From Candidatus Hydrogenedentota bacterium (GTDB lineage Bacteria > Hydrogenedentota > Hydrogenedentia > Hydrogenedentiales > CAITNO01), in NCBI GenBank assembly GCA_903922535.1, contig CAIXUF010000606.1, forward strand, positions 1-33,464: DNA of 33,464 nt, read 5' to 3'. Positions 22,994 through 31,101 of the stretch are shown piece after piece. The notes beneath the pieces are model-generated. The model was not told the DNA's origin. It saw only the letters and a list, made by a program, of their open reading frames with translations, and did no database searches. How positions within the stretch are numbered: the first letter of the stretch is position 1; each line of letters begins with the position of its first letter. Both the position numbers and the translations under genes were made by a program.

Positions 22994-23929
22994 TTAGATG
23001 TCCGCCAAGCGGATCTCTGCTCCGTCTTTTTCCCTGCTCAGGATTCCTGCAATCACCATCTTCATAAGTTCTTCGGTTTCGGAGAACGGATAGGGCGGCA
23101 CGCCTGTTTGGAGGAAGCGCACGAAGTCCAGCAGTTGCTCCCTGAACGCGTAAAACGTGTCCTTGAACTGGACCTGAACCGACGCCGCAGTTCCGCATAA
23201 TTGGAGGCAGCCAAAGCCGCCGTACATGTCATCAATGGCGGCAACCACCACGTCCGCACCCGAGGCGTGTTTGAAATGGACCACGTTTTGTTCGGCGGTC
23301 CCCCCGTTGCGCGCGCTGACAAACCCAGGGCCCAGAATGGGATGGATCGCCGACAGGGCGTGGATGCCGTAACGCTCCCAGGACTTGGGCGTTGTCACGC
23401 TCGCATAGCGGACTTGCCCTAGTTCGTGCGTCGACAAACGGTACGGCAGGAACTCCTTTGCGTACGCCATGCAACTGCTGCTCAGGATGCGCGCGCCCGC
23501 CGCTGTCCATTCGCGGAAGACCCCAAGATCCCGCGCGTTGTCAACAAGGGGCTTGTCGACGAAAATGGGCAGTCCCGCCTCGACGAACGGGCGGCACCGT
23601 TCCACGTGCTCCCAGCCTTTGTCCGTCGCGATGATCACCGCATCGACTTCCCCGATGACGTCCTCGGCCCGCTCTGTTACATTGGGGATAAGCGAAGCCG
23701 CCGCCACCTTCGGCGCGTCCGCGGGGTCGTCCGTCCAGATGTGCGTCACCTGTGCGCCGCAGGTTCCGAAAGAGGATGGTGGCTGCTGGCCCAGGTACTG
23801 GGGAATCACAGGGTACGGGCATTTGGCCATCTCGTGCGGATCATAGCCGTTGAGAATGGCGCTCCAAGACCAGGGGTGTCCGTTCCCGTCCACCATCCCC
23901 AGCATGGCCAGCCGTATGTTCCGTTCCAT
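22994..23929 (-). CDS. Gfo/Idh/MocA-family oxidoreductase
   Basis: This is a 311-aa protein of the glucose-fructose oxidoreductase / inositol dehydrogenase family. It has an N-terminal Rossmann domain (RLAMLGMVDGNGHPWSWS, atypical and Trp-rich) and a C-terminal sugar-binding domain. The EKP-equivalent motif reads VDKPLVDN, so the Lys is kept. The start ATG 23929 follows GGAAAGG; an in-frame ATG at 23947 just after the LysE stop is possible. The N-terminus has a long insertion (SAILNGYDPHEMAKCPYPV) between beta1 and beta2, seen in some PVC-type members of the family. It probably carries out NAD(P)-dependent redox of a sugar or cyclitol in the cytoplasm. It lies in the minus-strand operon between LysE and SDR. 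Confidence 0.88.
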   Translation of the reverse strand: MERNIRLAMLGMVDGNGHPWSWSAILNGYDPHEMAKCPYPVIPQYLGQQPPSSFGTCGAQVTHIWTDDPADAPKVAAASLIPNVTERAEDVIGEVDAVIIATDKGWEHVERCRPFVEAGLPIFVDKPLVDNARDLGVFREWTAAGARILSSSCMAYAKEFLPYRLSTHELGQVRYASVTTPKSWERYGIHALSAIHPILGPGFVSARNGGTAEQNVVHFKHASGADVVVAAIDDMYGGFGCLQLCGTAASVQVQFKDTFYAFREQLLDFVRFLQTGVPPYPFSETEELMKMVIAGILSREKDGAEIRLADI

Positions 23930-23948
23930 GGCGATGCGCCTTTCCATG

Positions 23949-24572
23949 TCATGCCCGTAGATGGGCAAGGACAAGAATACCAAAAAGGGCGATCAAAAGA
24001 CCCGACAACTGGTTTACCCGTCTCAGGATGGTCGGCGACAGGCGCGACCCGAGGAGATGAACGCCTGTGCTCAACAGGATCCACCAGGACAGTGAGCCAA
24101 AAAAGACACCGCACACCAGCAACAGCGCTCCGGTAAAATTGCCGCCGGTGTCGGCCAGTCCCCAGCCCGCGAAAACCGCCGTAAAGAAGAGGATGCCGAC
24201 CGGATTCGAGAGGGCCAGCGCCAGCATGGATGAATACGACGTCAACAGACCGGCAGGGGAAGGGGCTGCCGTTCTTCTCTCCACCGCCACTTTTTCAAAG
24301 AATATGCGCGCTCCCAGCATGCACAGCACGATTCCCCCCACGAGCCGCAAGGGGAGTCGCCAGTCCAGCAGCACGTTGGACACGGCGGCAAGGCCAAACG
24401 CCGCCACGCTGCTGTAGAAAGCGTCCGCGGTGGCAACGCCCAACCCCGAAACCACACCGCACATTCGCCCGGACGCGAGCGTCCGGCGTATGCACAGCAA
24501 TCCCATCGGACCGACAGGTGCGGAGATGGAGAGCCCGATCGTGAAGCCTTTGAGCAAAAAGAGTCCCGTCAT
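23949..24572 (-). CDS. LysE/RhtB-family exporter
   Basis: This 207-aa membrane protein has six hydrophobic segments and the N-terminal pattern of the LysE/RhtB superfamily (FTIGLSISAPVGPMGLLCIRR, broken at residues 10-19 and 20-30). Such proteins export amino acids or related small molecules. The mid-region ALALSNPVGILFFTAVFAGW is the second conserved Asn-Pro segment. The gene starts three bases after the aminotransferase stop and so is cotranscribed with it. An exporter next to an aminotransferase suggests removal of an amino acid or amino-acid-like product; this is inference. Confidence 0.9.
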   Translation of the reverse strand: MTGLFLLKGFTIGLSISAPVGPMGLLCIRRTLASGRMCGVVSGLGVATADAFYSSVAAFGLAAVSNVLLDWRLPLRLVGGIVLCMLGARIFFEKVAVERRTAAPSPAGLLTSYSSMLALALSNPVGILFFTAVFAGWGLADTGGNFTGALLLVCGVFFGSLSWWILLSTGVHLLGSRLSPTILRRVNQLSGLLIALFGILVLAHLRA

Positions 24573-24575
24573 GGC

Positions 24576-25898
24576 TTACAGCAACCGCCGGAAGCCCTGG
24601 TGCGCCGGCGGACCTTCCAGCAGCGCTGACCAGTTGTTCTTGTCGACCGCCCCGGCGATTTCTGCAAACACAACGTCCAAAGCCTCCGCATAACGGGACA
24701 CAATCTCCCCGGTGTGGGCAAGGGTCGGATAGATGGCCGGACCCGCCAGAAAACCATGTTTCAGCATCCGCGTCATATAGATCGTTTTCAGTTCATTGGC
24801 GTGCGGGTGGTCAAAAGCGAAGTGCGCAAGACACGGATACCCCTCGGCCACATTTACCGGCAGTCCGTGCCGCATCCCCGTGGTCCGCCAGGCCTCCTTC
24901 ATCAATTCGCCGATGTGCGCCACATGCGTCGTCACATCGTTTTCCTGCAACTTGCGCAGCGTGGCGAGTGCCGCCACCGGACCCACCCCTTCCGTCCAAT
25001 ACGTGCTGCTGATAAACGAGCCGTGCGCCCCGTCCATGGCCTGCTTTGTCCCGATGACGGCGCCGATGGGATGGCCGTTGCCGAGCGCTTTGGCAAACAC
25101 GGCGATGTCCGGATTGACGCCGAAGCGCAGGTGAGAGCCCCCGTGGCAAAGCCGCCACCCGATGGTGATCTCGTCGAATATCAGCAGTGCGCCCGCGTGG
25201 TGGGCTTTGTCGCGGAGATATTCAAGGTAGCCCGGCTCGGGATCGCTGTAACGGCACGGCTCCATGATGACCGCGGCAAGCCGATCACCGTGTTCGGCCA
25301 CGATCGCGTCAAATGCCGCCCGGTCGCCGTAATTGAACGTCACTGCCGTGCCGCGCAGTTCGCGTGGCACGCCCAGCGGGGCCAGTCCCGGCAGAAGATG
25401 CCCCCGCAGGGAATCGTCCTGTCCAAGATTGGCCGCAAGATACCAGTCCTGCCAGCCGTGATAGCCGCAAATGGCAACGACCGACCGGTCGGTGGTGGCG
25501 CGGGCGATCCGCACCGCCATCGCGCAGGTCTCGCCGCCGCAGCGGGCGAAACGCACCTGCTCGGCCCACGGATGAATGGAGCACAGGGCGTCCGCCAGTT
25601 CCACCTCTTCCGGCGAATTCAACGTGCACATGCTGCCCCGGGCGATCCGTTCGGTGACGGCGCGCGTCACGTCGGGATCGGCATAGCCCAGCAGGCACGA
25701 TCCGACGCCGTTGTGCGTCATGTCGAAATAGTGCCTGCCGTCGAGGTCCCACACCTCGCAGCCGCGGGCCTCGCGGTAATAAGCGGGCCACACGTCCGGC
25801 ACGAACATCTCGGGCCGTTTGCTGAGCAGTTGCGTTCCGCCCGGTATCCGCTGTTTGGCGTGCCGGTAAAGTCCTTCAGTTTGCGATTCGTTGGTCAT
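24576..25898 (-). CDS. Class-III PLP aminotransferase (glutamate-1-semialdehyde aminomutase-like)
   Basis: This 440-aa fold-type I PLP enzyme of aminotransferase class III is closest in layout to glutamate-1-semialdehyde 2,1-aminomutase. Motifs: LLSKRPEMF near the N-terminus, GYHGW at 145-149, Asp242 in FDEITIGW (pyridine N contact) and the Schiff-base Lys270 in VFAKALGNGHP. The phosphate-binding area reads CGGETCAMAVR, with Cys where GSA enzymes usually have Ser or Gly. The ATG at 25898 follows GGAGG. It is the first gene of the minus-strand cluster and is probably not hemL, since it lies in a sugar locus. Such enzymes also act in amino-sugar and nonulosonate-type pathways (family knowledge). 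The substrate here is unknown. Confidence 0.9.
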   Translation of the reverse strand: MTNESQTEGLYRHAKQRIPGGTQLLSKRPEMFVPDVWPAYYREARGCEVWDLDGRHYFDMTHNGVGSCLLGYADPDVTRAVTERIARGSMCTLNSPEEVELADALCSIHPWAEQVRFARCGGETCAMAVRIARATTDRSVVAICGYHGWQDWYLAANLGQDDSLRGHLLPGLAPLGVPRELRGTAVTFNYGDRAAFDAIVAEHGDRLAAVIMEPCRYSDPEPGYLEYLRDKAHHAGALLIFDEITIGWRLCHGGSHLRFGVNPDIAVFAKALGNGHPIGAVIGTKQAMDGAHGSFISSTYWTEGVGPVAALATLRKLQENDVTTHVAHIGELMKEAWRTTGMRHGLPVNVAEGYPCLAHFAFDHPHANELKTIYMTRMLKHGFLAGPAIYPTLAHTGEIVSRYAEALDVVFAEIAGAVDKNNWSALLEGPPAHQGFRRLL

Positions 25899-25972
25899 GG
25901 TCGCCTCCGGGCGCTAGTTTATCCCATTTGAATGGCGCGGTTGAAGATGTTATTTTCCCGGTGGAGGTTCTT
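25899..25972. promoter_or_regulatory. Divergent promoter region between the two sugar operons
   Basis: Only 74 bases separate the start codons of the minus-strand aminotransferase operon and the plus-strand Gfo/Idh/MocA-aldolase operon. It contains both RBSs (GGAGG on each side) and an AT-richer centre. Weak -35/-10 candidates exist but none is convincing. Shared control of both operons is likely from the geometry. Confidence 0.5.
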
Positions 25973-26980
25973 ATGAAATTCCTGATAGCGGGATGCGGTT
26001 CCATGGGACGCCGGCGGGCGCGATGCCTGCACGCGTTGGGTCATCGTGACATTGTTGCCATTGACATCAGGGAAGAGCGGCGAAAGCGCATGGAATCCGA
26101 ATTGCAGGTGGAAACCTGCGGCGATTTCGAGGAGGCGCTTGCAAGGTCGCCGGAATTTGCGCTGATTTGTCTTCCGCCCCACCTGCACGCCGATTATCTT
26201 CTGCGCTGTATTGATGCGCGCGTGCCCGCGTTCTGCGAATCACCCCTCACGATGACCCTCAATGAGGCGGACGCCGTCATTGCGCGGGCGGAAACGGCGA
26301 ATGTGTTCATCGCACCCAGCATGACCTACCTCCACAACGCCATCCACGGGGAAATTGCCAGGATGCTTCGCGAGGGGATCCTAGGAAAGCCGTTGGCCGC
26401 GATCTCGCACGTGGGACAGCACGTGGCGGACTGGCATCCCCAGGAGGACTATCGAGGGTTCTACGCGTCGAAACGTTCCGAGGGCGGGATGTGTTTTGAC
26501 ATGCTGCCCCACGAGTTTCACTTGTTCACGCATCTTTTTGGACGGGTAAACGCGCTGACCTGCATGGCGCGCCGGCGCTGCTCCGCGATTGAGACGGACG
26601 CGGGCGCCTGCGATGTGTATGACGTTCTCATGGACATGGAATGCGGCGTTTCACTAATTGTGCATGAGGACATGTTCCAACGCCCGTTCAATGTCTACCG
26701 CAGGATCATGTGCGAGAACGGCGCCATGGAATGGGATTGGCAGTCGTTGCGGGTGTGCGCGTATGCGGGACCGCAGTTTCTCGGACAAGCCGATTGGCGT
26801 ACGGTTGAACTGAAGGACTATGATTTCGAGCAAATGTACGTGGCCGAGATTGACCACGCGCTAAGGAGTCTGCGAGGAGAAGAGGTCTATGGAATGCCGC
26901 CGTGCAAAGAACGGGAGACTCTCGCACTCATGCTGGCGTGCGAAGAAAGTTCTGCATCGGGCAGACAGATAAGGCTGTAG
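25973..26980 (+). CDS. Gfo/Idh/MocA-family protein lacking the catalytic lysine
   Basis: This is a 335-aa protein. The ATG at 25973 follows GGAGG and leads straight into the Rossmann motif IAGCGSMGRRRARC (5-18). The family EKP motif, whose Lys is catalytic, reads Glu89-Ser90-Pro91 (FCESPLTM). The later active-site region keeps the conserved aspartate and histidine (CFDMLPHEFHLFTHLFG). The protein may thus be a non-redox member, or use another base. It is the first gene of the plus-strand operon, divergent from the aminotransferase and 30 bases before the aldolase. A role in the same sugar-acid or amino-sugar pathway is inferred from context. Confidence 0.87.
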   Translation: MKFLIAGCGSMGRRRARCLHALGHRDIVAIDIREERRKRMESELQVETCGDFEEALARSPEFALICLPPHLHADYLLRCIDARVPAFCESPLTMTLNEADAVIARAETANVFIAPSMTYLHNAIHGEIARMLREGILGKPLAAISHVGQHVADWHPQEDYRGFYASKRSEGGMCFDMLPHEFHLFTHLFGRVNALTCMARRRCSAIETDAGACDVYDVLMDMECGVSLIVHEDMFQRPFNVYRRIMCENGAMEWDWQSLRVCAYAGPQFLGQADWRTVELKDYDFEQMYVAEIDHALRSLRGEEVYGMPPCKERETLALMLACEESSASGRQIRL

Positions 26981-27010
26981 GCGGGAGACTGAAGACAGAA
27001 AGGGTTTGTT

Positions 27011-27913
27011 ATGCCGTTTTCGTTGGAGCAAATCAAGGGCGTTATGCCGGCGTTCATTACGCCTTATGACAGCAGTGGCGCGGTCAATGTCAGCACGATT
27101 CGCCGCATGGTGGCCTGGCAAATCGAGCAGGGGGCCTGCGGCTTCTTTGTATGCGGGAGCACGGGCGAGGGACTCCTGCTCACGCCGGACGAGCGCAAGC
27201 TTGTCGCAAGGACGGTCATCGAAACCGTCGCGGGCCAGGTGCCTGTCATGGTGCATGTTGGCGCGGTTTCGACACAGGAATCCGCCGCGCTTGCCGCCGA
27301 TGCGCGCAAGGCGGGGGCGGCCGCCGTTTCGAGCATCCCGCCGGTGTACTACAAAGTGGGGCTCGCCGGCATGCTCCAGCACATCCGCGGCATCGCCGAA
27401 GCGGCCGAGCTGCCGACCTTCTACTACCATATCCCGGCCTTGACGGGCGTGTATCTAACCGCGGACGAACTGGTGGACGCGTTTACCAGCGTTCCGGGCG
27501 TCGCCGGCATGAAATTCACCGATTCGGATATGTTCTTCCTGTGGTCAATGCTCGACTCGGCGCAGGGCCGGTTCCGCGTCTTCAACGGTTCCGACCAGAT
27601 GCTGTTCGACGGACTGTGCACGGGTGCGATCGGCGGCATCGGCTCGACCTACAACTATCAGATGCGGAACATCGCGGGCATCTACAATGCCATGCAGGCG
27701 GGCGATTTCAGCACGGCACGCGGGTTCCAGTGGAAAGCCAACGCCGTCATCAAGATCCTGTTCCGCAACGGCGGCAATCTCGCGTGCGAAAAGGCCATCA
27801 TGCGCCTGCTTGGCTTTGACGCGGGCATGCCGCGCAGTCCCATGGTGTCGTTTCCGCCCGAGAAAATGGACGATCTGAAACGTCAACTTGAGGCGATCCA
27901 TTTCTTTGACTAG
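27011..27913 (+). CDS. nanA: N-acetylneuraminate lyase-like aldolase (DapA/NAL superfamily)
   Basis: This 300-aa (beta/alpha)8 aldolase belongs to the DHDPS/NAL class. It has GSTGEG at 49-54, the catalytic Tyr in FYYHIPALTGV (137-147), Schiff-base Lys168 in GMKFTDSD, and GSTYNY at 211-216. The YYHIPALTGV and GSTYN signatures are those of N-acetylneuraminate lyases rather than DapA. The family reaction is reversible cleavage of sialic acid to N-acetylmannosamine and pyruvate; related members use other 2-keto-3-deoxy sugar acids. The start at 27011 follows AAAGGG. It is cotranscribed with the Gfo/Idh/MocA gene 30 bases upstream. No nanE or nanK is in the window, so the exact substrate remains open; the symbol is given for the NAL subfamily. 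Confidence 0.85.
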   Translation: MPFSLEQIKGVMPAFITPYDSSGAVNVSTIRRMVAWQIEQGACGFFVCGSTGEGLLLTPDERKLVARTVIETVAGQVPVMVHVGAVSTQESAALAADARKAGAAAVSSIPPVYYKVGLAGMLQHIRGIAEAAELPTFYYHIPALTGVYLTADELVDAFTSVPGVAGMKFTDSDMFFLWSMLDSAQGRFRVFNGSDQMLFDGLCTGAIGGIGSTYNYQMRNIAGIYNAMQAGDFSTARGFQWKANAVIKILFRNGGNLACEKAIMRLLGFDAGMPRSPMVSFPPEKMDDLKRQLEAIHFFD

Positions 27914-27958
27914 AAGAACGCGCCCGAAAGAGCGGCGTTCCACGAGAAGGAGACCAGC

Positions 27959-28903
27959 ATGGACACGAAACACGACGGGCGTCGCGTGAATCGCAGGGAG
28001 TTCATGGGACAGGCAGGTTTGTGTGCCGCGGTCGCGGCCGCAACGGCGGGCGCCGCGGACGACCCGGGCGCAGTTCCGAATCCCGCGGAACTTCTCCCAA
28101 CCATCCAACTGGGCAAGCACACCGTGACGCGGCTCCTCACGGGATACAATCCCGTTGGGGGATACTCGCATGCCACAAGCAACCTGTCCACCCACATGCG
28201 CGAGTACTTCACGGTAGAGCGGACGGTCGAATTCCTAAGACACTCGGAGGAGCAGGGGATCAACACCTTTCAGTTTGACCCCACCGAGAAGGTCGAGAAG
28301 GTGCTGGATCTGCTGTGGAGGACGGACAGCAAACTCCAGTTTGTCTGCCTGACCACGGAGAGCTTCGGCGGTCTGTCCGCGGCGCGTATCCTGGAATTGA
28401 AGCCGATCGCGCTGTCCCACCACGGCGGCGTGACCGATTCCCTGTTCCGCTCGGGTGAGGCGCAGAAGGTCCATGATTTTGTCAAGAAGGCGCACGACAT
28501 GGGCGTCCTGGCAGGTGTCTCCTCCCACAATCCGGATAACGTCAAGCGTATGGCCGACGAGGGCTGGGAGAACGACTTCTTCATGACCTGCTTCCATCAT
28601 CTCACGCGCACCCGCGAGGAGATGCAGAAAGAACTCGGCCAGATCACCTTCGGCGAACCGTTCGTCGAATCCGATCCGCCCCGAATGACTGCCGTAATCC
28701 GGCAGGTCGACAAACCGTGCCTTGCATTCAAGATTCTCGCGGCGGGTCGGCGCTGTGACTCGCCGGATGCCGTGGGCGAGGCGTTTCGCTGGGCCTTCGA
28801 GAACATCAAGAAGACCGACGCGGTCATCGTGGGGATGTTCCAGCAGTTTCAGGACGAAGTCGCCCTCAATGCGGCGTTCACACGCAAGTACGGTCAGGCG
28901 TAA
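27959..28903 (+). CDS. Tat-exported aldo/keto-reductase-like protein without the catalytic tetrad
   Basis: This is a 314-aa protein. The ATG at 27959 follows AAGGAG. The N-terminal VNRREFMGQAGL plus an Ala-rich stretch is a twin-arginine signal. The rest has an AKR-type barrel rhythm (ERTVEFLRHSEEQGINTFQF..., KVEKVLDLLW, IVGMFQQFQDEVALN). However, the Asp-Tyr pair normally in FDTAxxYGxSE is replaced by INTFQFDPTE (101-110) and the Lys strand reads VCLTTES (129-135). Only a His (LSHHGG, 152-157) remains at the usual place. An NADPH reductase role outside the cytoplasm is unlikely; a lyase, isomerase or binding role is possible. It is the last gene of the plus-strand operon. Confidence 0.8.
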   Translation: MDTKHDGRRVNRREFMGQAGLCAAVAAATAGAADDPGAVPNPAELLPTIQLGKHTVTRLLTGYNPVGGYSHATSNLSTHMREYFTVERTVEFLRHSEEQGINTFQFDPTEKVEKVLDLLWRTDSKLQFVCLTTESFGGLSAARILELKPIALSHHGGVTDSLFRSGEAQKVHDFVKKAHDMGVLAGVSSHNPDNVKRMADEGWENDFFMTCFHHLTRTREEMQKELGQITFGEPFVESDPPRMTAVIRQVDKPCLAFKILAAGRRCDSPDAVGEAFRWAFENIKKTDAVIVGMFQQFQDEVALNAAFTRKYGQA

Positions 28904-28964
28904 TCATTGATCGCTCTCTGCATCGCCCGACTCCGGACCCCTTCATGGTCGCTGTCGTGCGCCG

Positions 28965-30980
28965 CTAAGGGATTGCTTTGTAGTAGATGATGACAGCGGA
29001 CGGCGCCGCGGGCGCGGTAATGCGGCACGCGGCAAGTTCCCGACCGGTCATGATGCGCGTGTCCGGCGAGTCTTCCGTGCGCAGCTCGTACTTCCATTCC
29101 GGCACAAGGCCTTTGAGGGGAATGATGGCGTTGGCGTCGGCGCACTGTTCCCGGCGAAAGATCAGGGCCATGCCCGCGTCAAGATCCGCCCGATGAAACT
29201 GGTAGCCGTACCAGACGGTTTCGGCGGCATCGTGCGGAAACAACGGGTAGAAATCGCCCAAGAAGTACGGGCGGGTCTTCTTGTACAGCGCCACGGAGCG
29301 CACCACGGGGTCGTCCGGACCGGGGTCGCCTGCTGCGGCCTTGTCGTTCATGGTGCACAGGATATTGCCGGTGGTCATGTTGCTGCGGAACGCATACGCA
29401 GGCTCCAGTTCAAACATTCCGGAACCGTGCATGGGAATCCACCGGAACAACCCGCCATTCTGCAGTTGGTCGGCGGCGGGCTTTGGCTTGGCAAGACAGG
29501 GCATGTCGCTGTGCCACAGCGGCACGCCGCGCATGAGGCTTTCAAGGTCATTGCGGCGTCCGCCGCTTGCGCACAAGTCAATCACCAGTCCGGGATGACG
29601 CGATCGCAGCGTGTCCCACATGGCGTACAGGCCTTCGATATAGTGAATCTCGGTGATGCCCTGCCGGTCCGGCGCGTCCTTCTTTCTCCAGTGGGACAGC
29701 GGTTGGATGTTGAAATCCCAGCGCATCCAGTCCAGTTGGGCGGCGCTTACCTGCACATCAACATAGTCCGTGATCCACGCGCGGGCCTCAGGCAGGTCCA
29801 GCCGAAACAATCCGCCGTTTTCTCCGTTGCTTACCCAGTCCGGGTGTTCCCGGGCAATAAAGGACCCCTTCGCCACGCGTTCCGGCTCAAACCAGAGGAG
29901 GTATTGCATACCCGCGGCATGGGCCGCGTCGCCGATGGGTTTCAGCCCGTGCGGATATTTCGCCGGGTCCGGCTCCCACGTTCCCGTGCCGTCCGGAAAG
30001 CCGCCGGGATACCATTGCTGCGGGTCCATGTCCGACCAGAATACCTCGATGCCGCGTTTGGCGCGCGGAACCATCGCGCGGATGTGCGGACCTTCGTAGG
30101 ACCCGTCGGGGTCAACTTCGCCGACGGACGCGCAAATCGGAGCCAGCACGAGTTCGCCGTTGCGGCGCGGCAGGTAATGCGTCATGAGCAGTTGCCGCAG
30201 CAGGTTGTTGCCGCGCAGCGGGTCGTCGCCCTGCCAAAACACGAGCAGCATGCGCGGCGTGCGGATGGTCTCACCGGGATGCAGTAGCAGGTGCGTGGTC
30301 TGAATGCCCGAAGTTATGCGCAGTTGTGGACCGTTGGCATAATCAAATCCTGTTTCCCACTGGCCCGACCAGCCCACAGCCAACACCGCGCCCCGGCCCT
30401 GTCCCTCGACGTTGAAAAACGGCATGTACTCCTCGGAGGAACGTCCACCTTTTGGGGCCAGCACAAAGGGCGTGGGATCGCCGGGCGCGAGGCGCTTCGT
30501 GACGGGGGAGAAGCTCTTTTCGTCGTTTGAATCGCCAAGGGAATAGTGGATTGTCGCGCCGCTCTCGGACCACGGCGCGCGCCAGTCCAAAGGGCGGATG
30601 CCGTCGAGGATCGGCGTGTCCTTGTCGCCGCGGTTATGCAGGGCAATCACCCATTCAACGGCCGGAAAATCGGCGTGCTCAACCACCGTGCAGCGGATTT
30701 CGAGGCGTGTCTGGGGATCCGTGAAGGTGATGGTTCGCTCGACCCGCTGGTTTTCGCTCGGGGCCGCTTCCGTTTTCACGTTCCAGCCGGCAAGCGTTTT
30801 TGTTGATGGGTGCCCATCATAGGAAAACGAAAACACCGGCGACGCCGCCGTAAATGCCGAGGCCGCCCACGCGCGCGCCTCGGTCATTTCCGCTTCCGTC
30901 GGTGAAACGCCCTGTCCTCCCGATGCCGCGCCGCACGCCATGACCAGTGCCAGACTGGCCGTTGCCAACAGGTTCACCAT
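28965..30980 (-). CDS. GH36 alpha-galactosidase-like enzyme, exported
   Basis: This 671-aa protein has an N-terminal signal with a possible lipobox (LVMAC, residues 12-16), so it may be a lipoprotein; the start at 30980 has AGGAAAGGG upstream. It has an N-terminal beta-sandwich (about 45-270), then the barrel: EVFWSDMDP, LLWFEPERVAKG, nucleophile Asp422 in MRWDFN, CASGGRR at 470-476 and acid/base candidate Asp492 in PLWHSDMP. It is a paralogue of the GH36 part of the 14950-18276 protein but lacks HEAT and NPCBM. It probably releases alpha-linked galactose or N-acetylgalactosamine from glycans outside the cytoplasm; specificity is unknown. It is encoded downstream of the PL8 lyase on the same strand, 121 bases away. 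Confidence 0.9.
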   Translation of the reverse strand: MVNLLATASLALVMACGAASGGQGVSPTEAEMTEARAWAASAFTAASPVFSFSYDGHPSTKTLAGWNVKTEAAPSENQRVERTITFTDPQTRLEIRCTVVEHADFPAVEWVIALHNRGDKDTPILDGIRPLDWRAPWSESGATIHYSLGDSNDEKSFSPVTKRLAPGDPTPFVLAPKGGRSSEEYMPFFNVEGQGRGAVLAVGWSGQWETGFDYANGPQLRITSGIQTTHLLLHPGETIRTPRMLLVFWQGDDPLRGNNLLRQLLMTHYLPRRNGELVLAPICASVGEVDPDGSYEGPHIRAMVPRAKRGIEVFWSDMDPQQWYPGGFPDGTGTWEPDPAKYPHGLKPIGDAAHAAGMQYLLWFEPERVAKGSFIAREHPDWVSNGENGGLFRLDLPEARAWITDYVDVQVSAAQLDWMRWDFNIQPLSHWRKKDAPDRQGITEIHYIEGLYAMWDTLRSRHPGLVIDLCASGGRRNDLESLMRGVPLWHSDMPCLAKPKPAADQLQNGGLFRWIPMHGSGMFELEPAYAFRSNMTTGNILCTMNDKAAAGDPGPDDPVVRSVALYKKTRPYFLGDFYPLFPHDAAETVWYGYQFHRADLDAGMALIFRREQCADANAIIPLKGLVPEWKYELRTEDSPDTRIMTGRELAACRITAPAAPSAVIIYYKAIP

Positions 30981-31070
30981 GCCTCACCCTTTCCTGCGTC
31001 CATGTCCGATTCACGGACGGAGACGCTGTTGTTTGTCTTGCTTCATGAATTGCGGTTGAGTTGTGTTTCG

Positions 31071-31101
31071 GCCGTGAAACGGCTGCCCGTTCCAAGACGG
31101 G
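31071..31101 (-). terminator. Two tandem hairpins right after the PL8 stop codon
   Basis: On the minus strand, the stop at 31104-31102 is followed at once by CCCGT-CTTGGA-ACGGG and then GCCGT-TTC-ACGGC. Both stems are perfect 5-bp arms. No U-tract follows, so this is a weak terminator or a message-processing or protecting element between the PL8 and GH36 genes. Confidence 0.3.

Noticed and set aside
22974..23198. N-terminal extension of the SDR frame
   Set aside because: It overlaps the Gfo/Idh/MocA gene, lacks SDR-like sequence, and a strong AGGAGAGG precedes the start at 22973.
24714..25931. 405-codon plus-strand frame opposite the aminotransferase gene
   Set aside because: It mirrors the coding of a PLP enzyme with an intact Schiff-base lysine and has no motif of its own.
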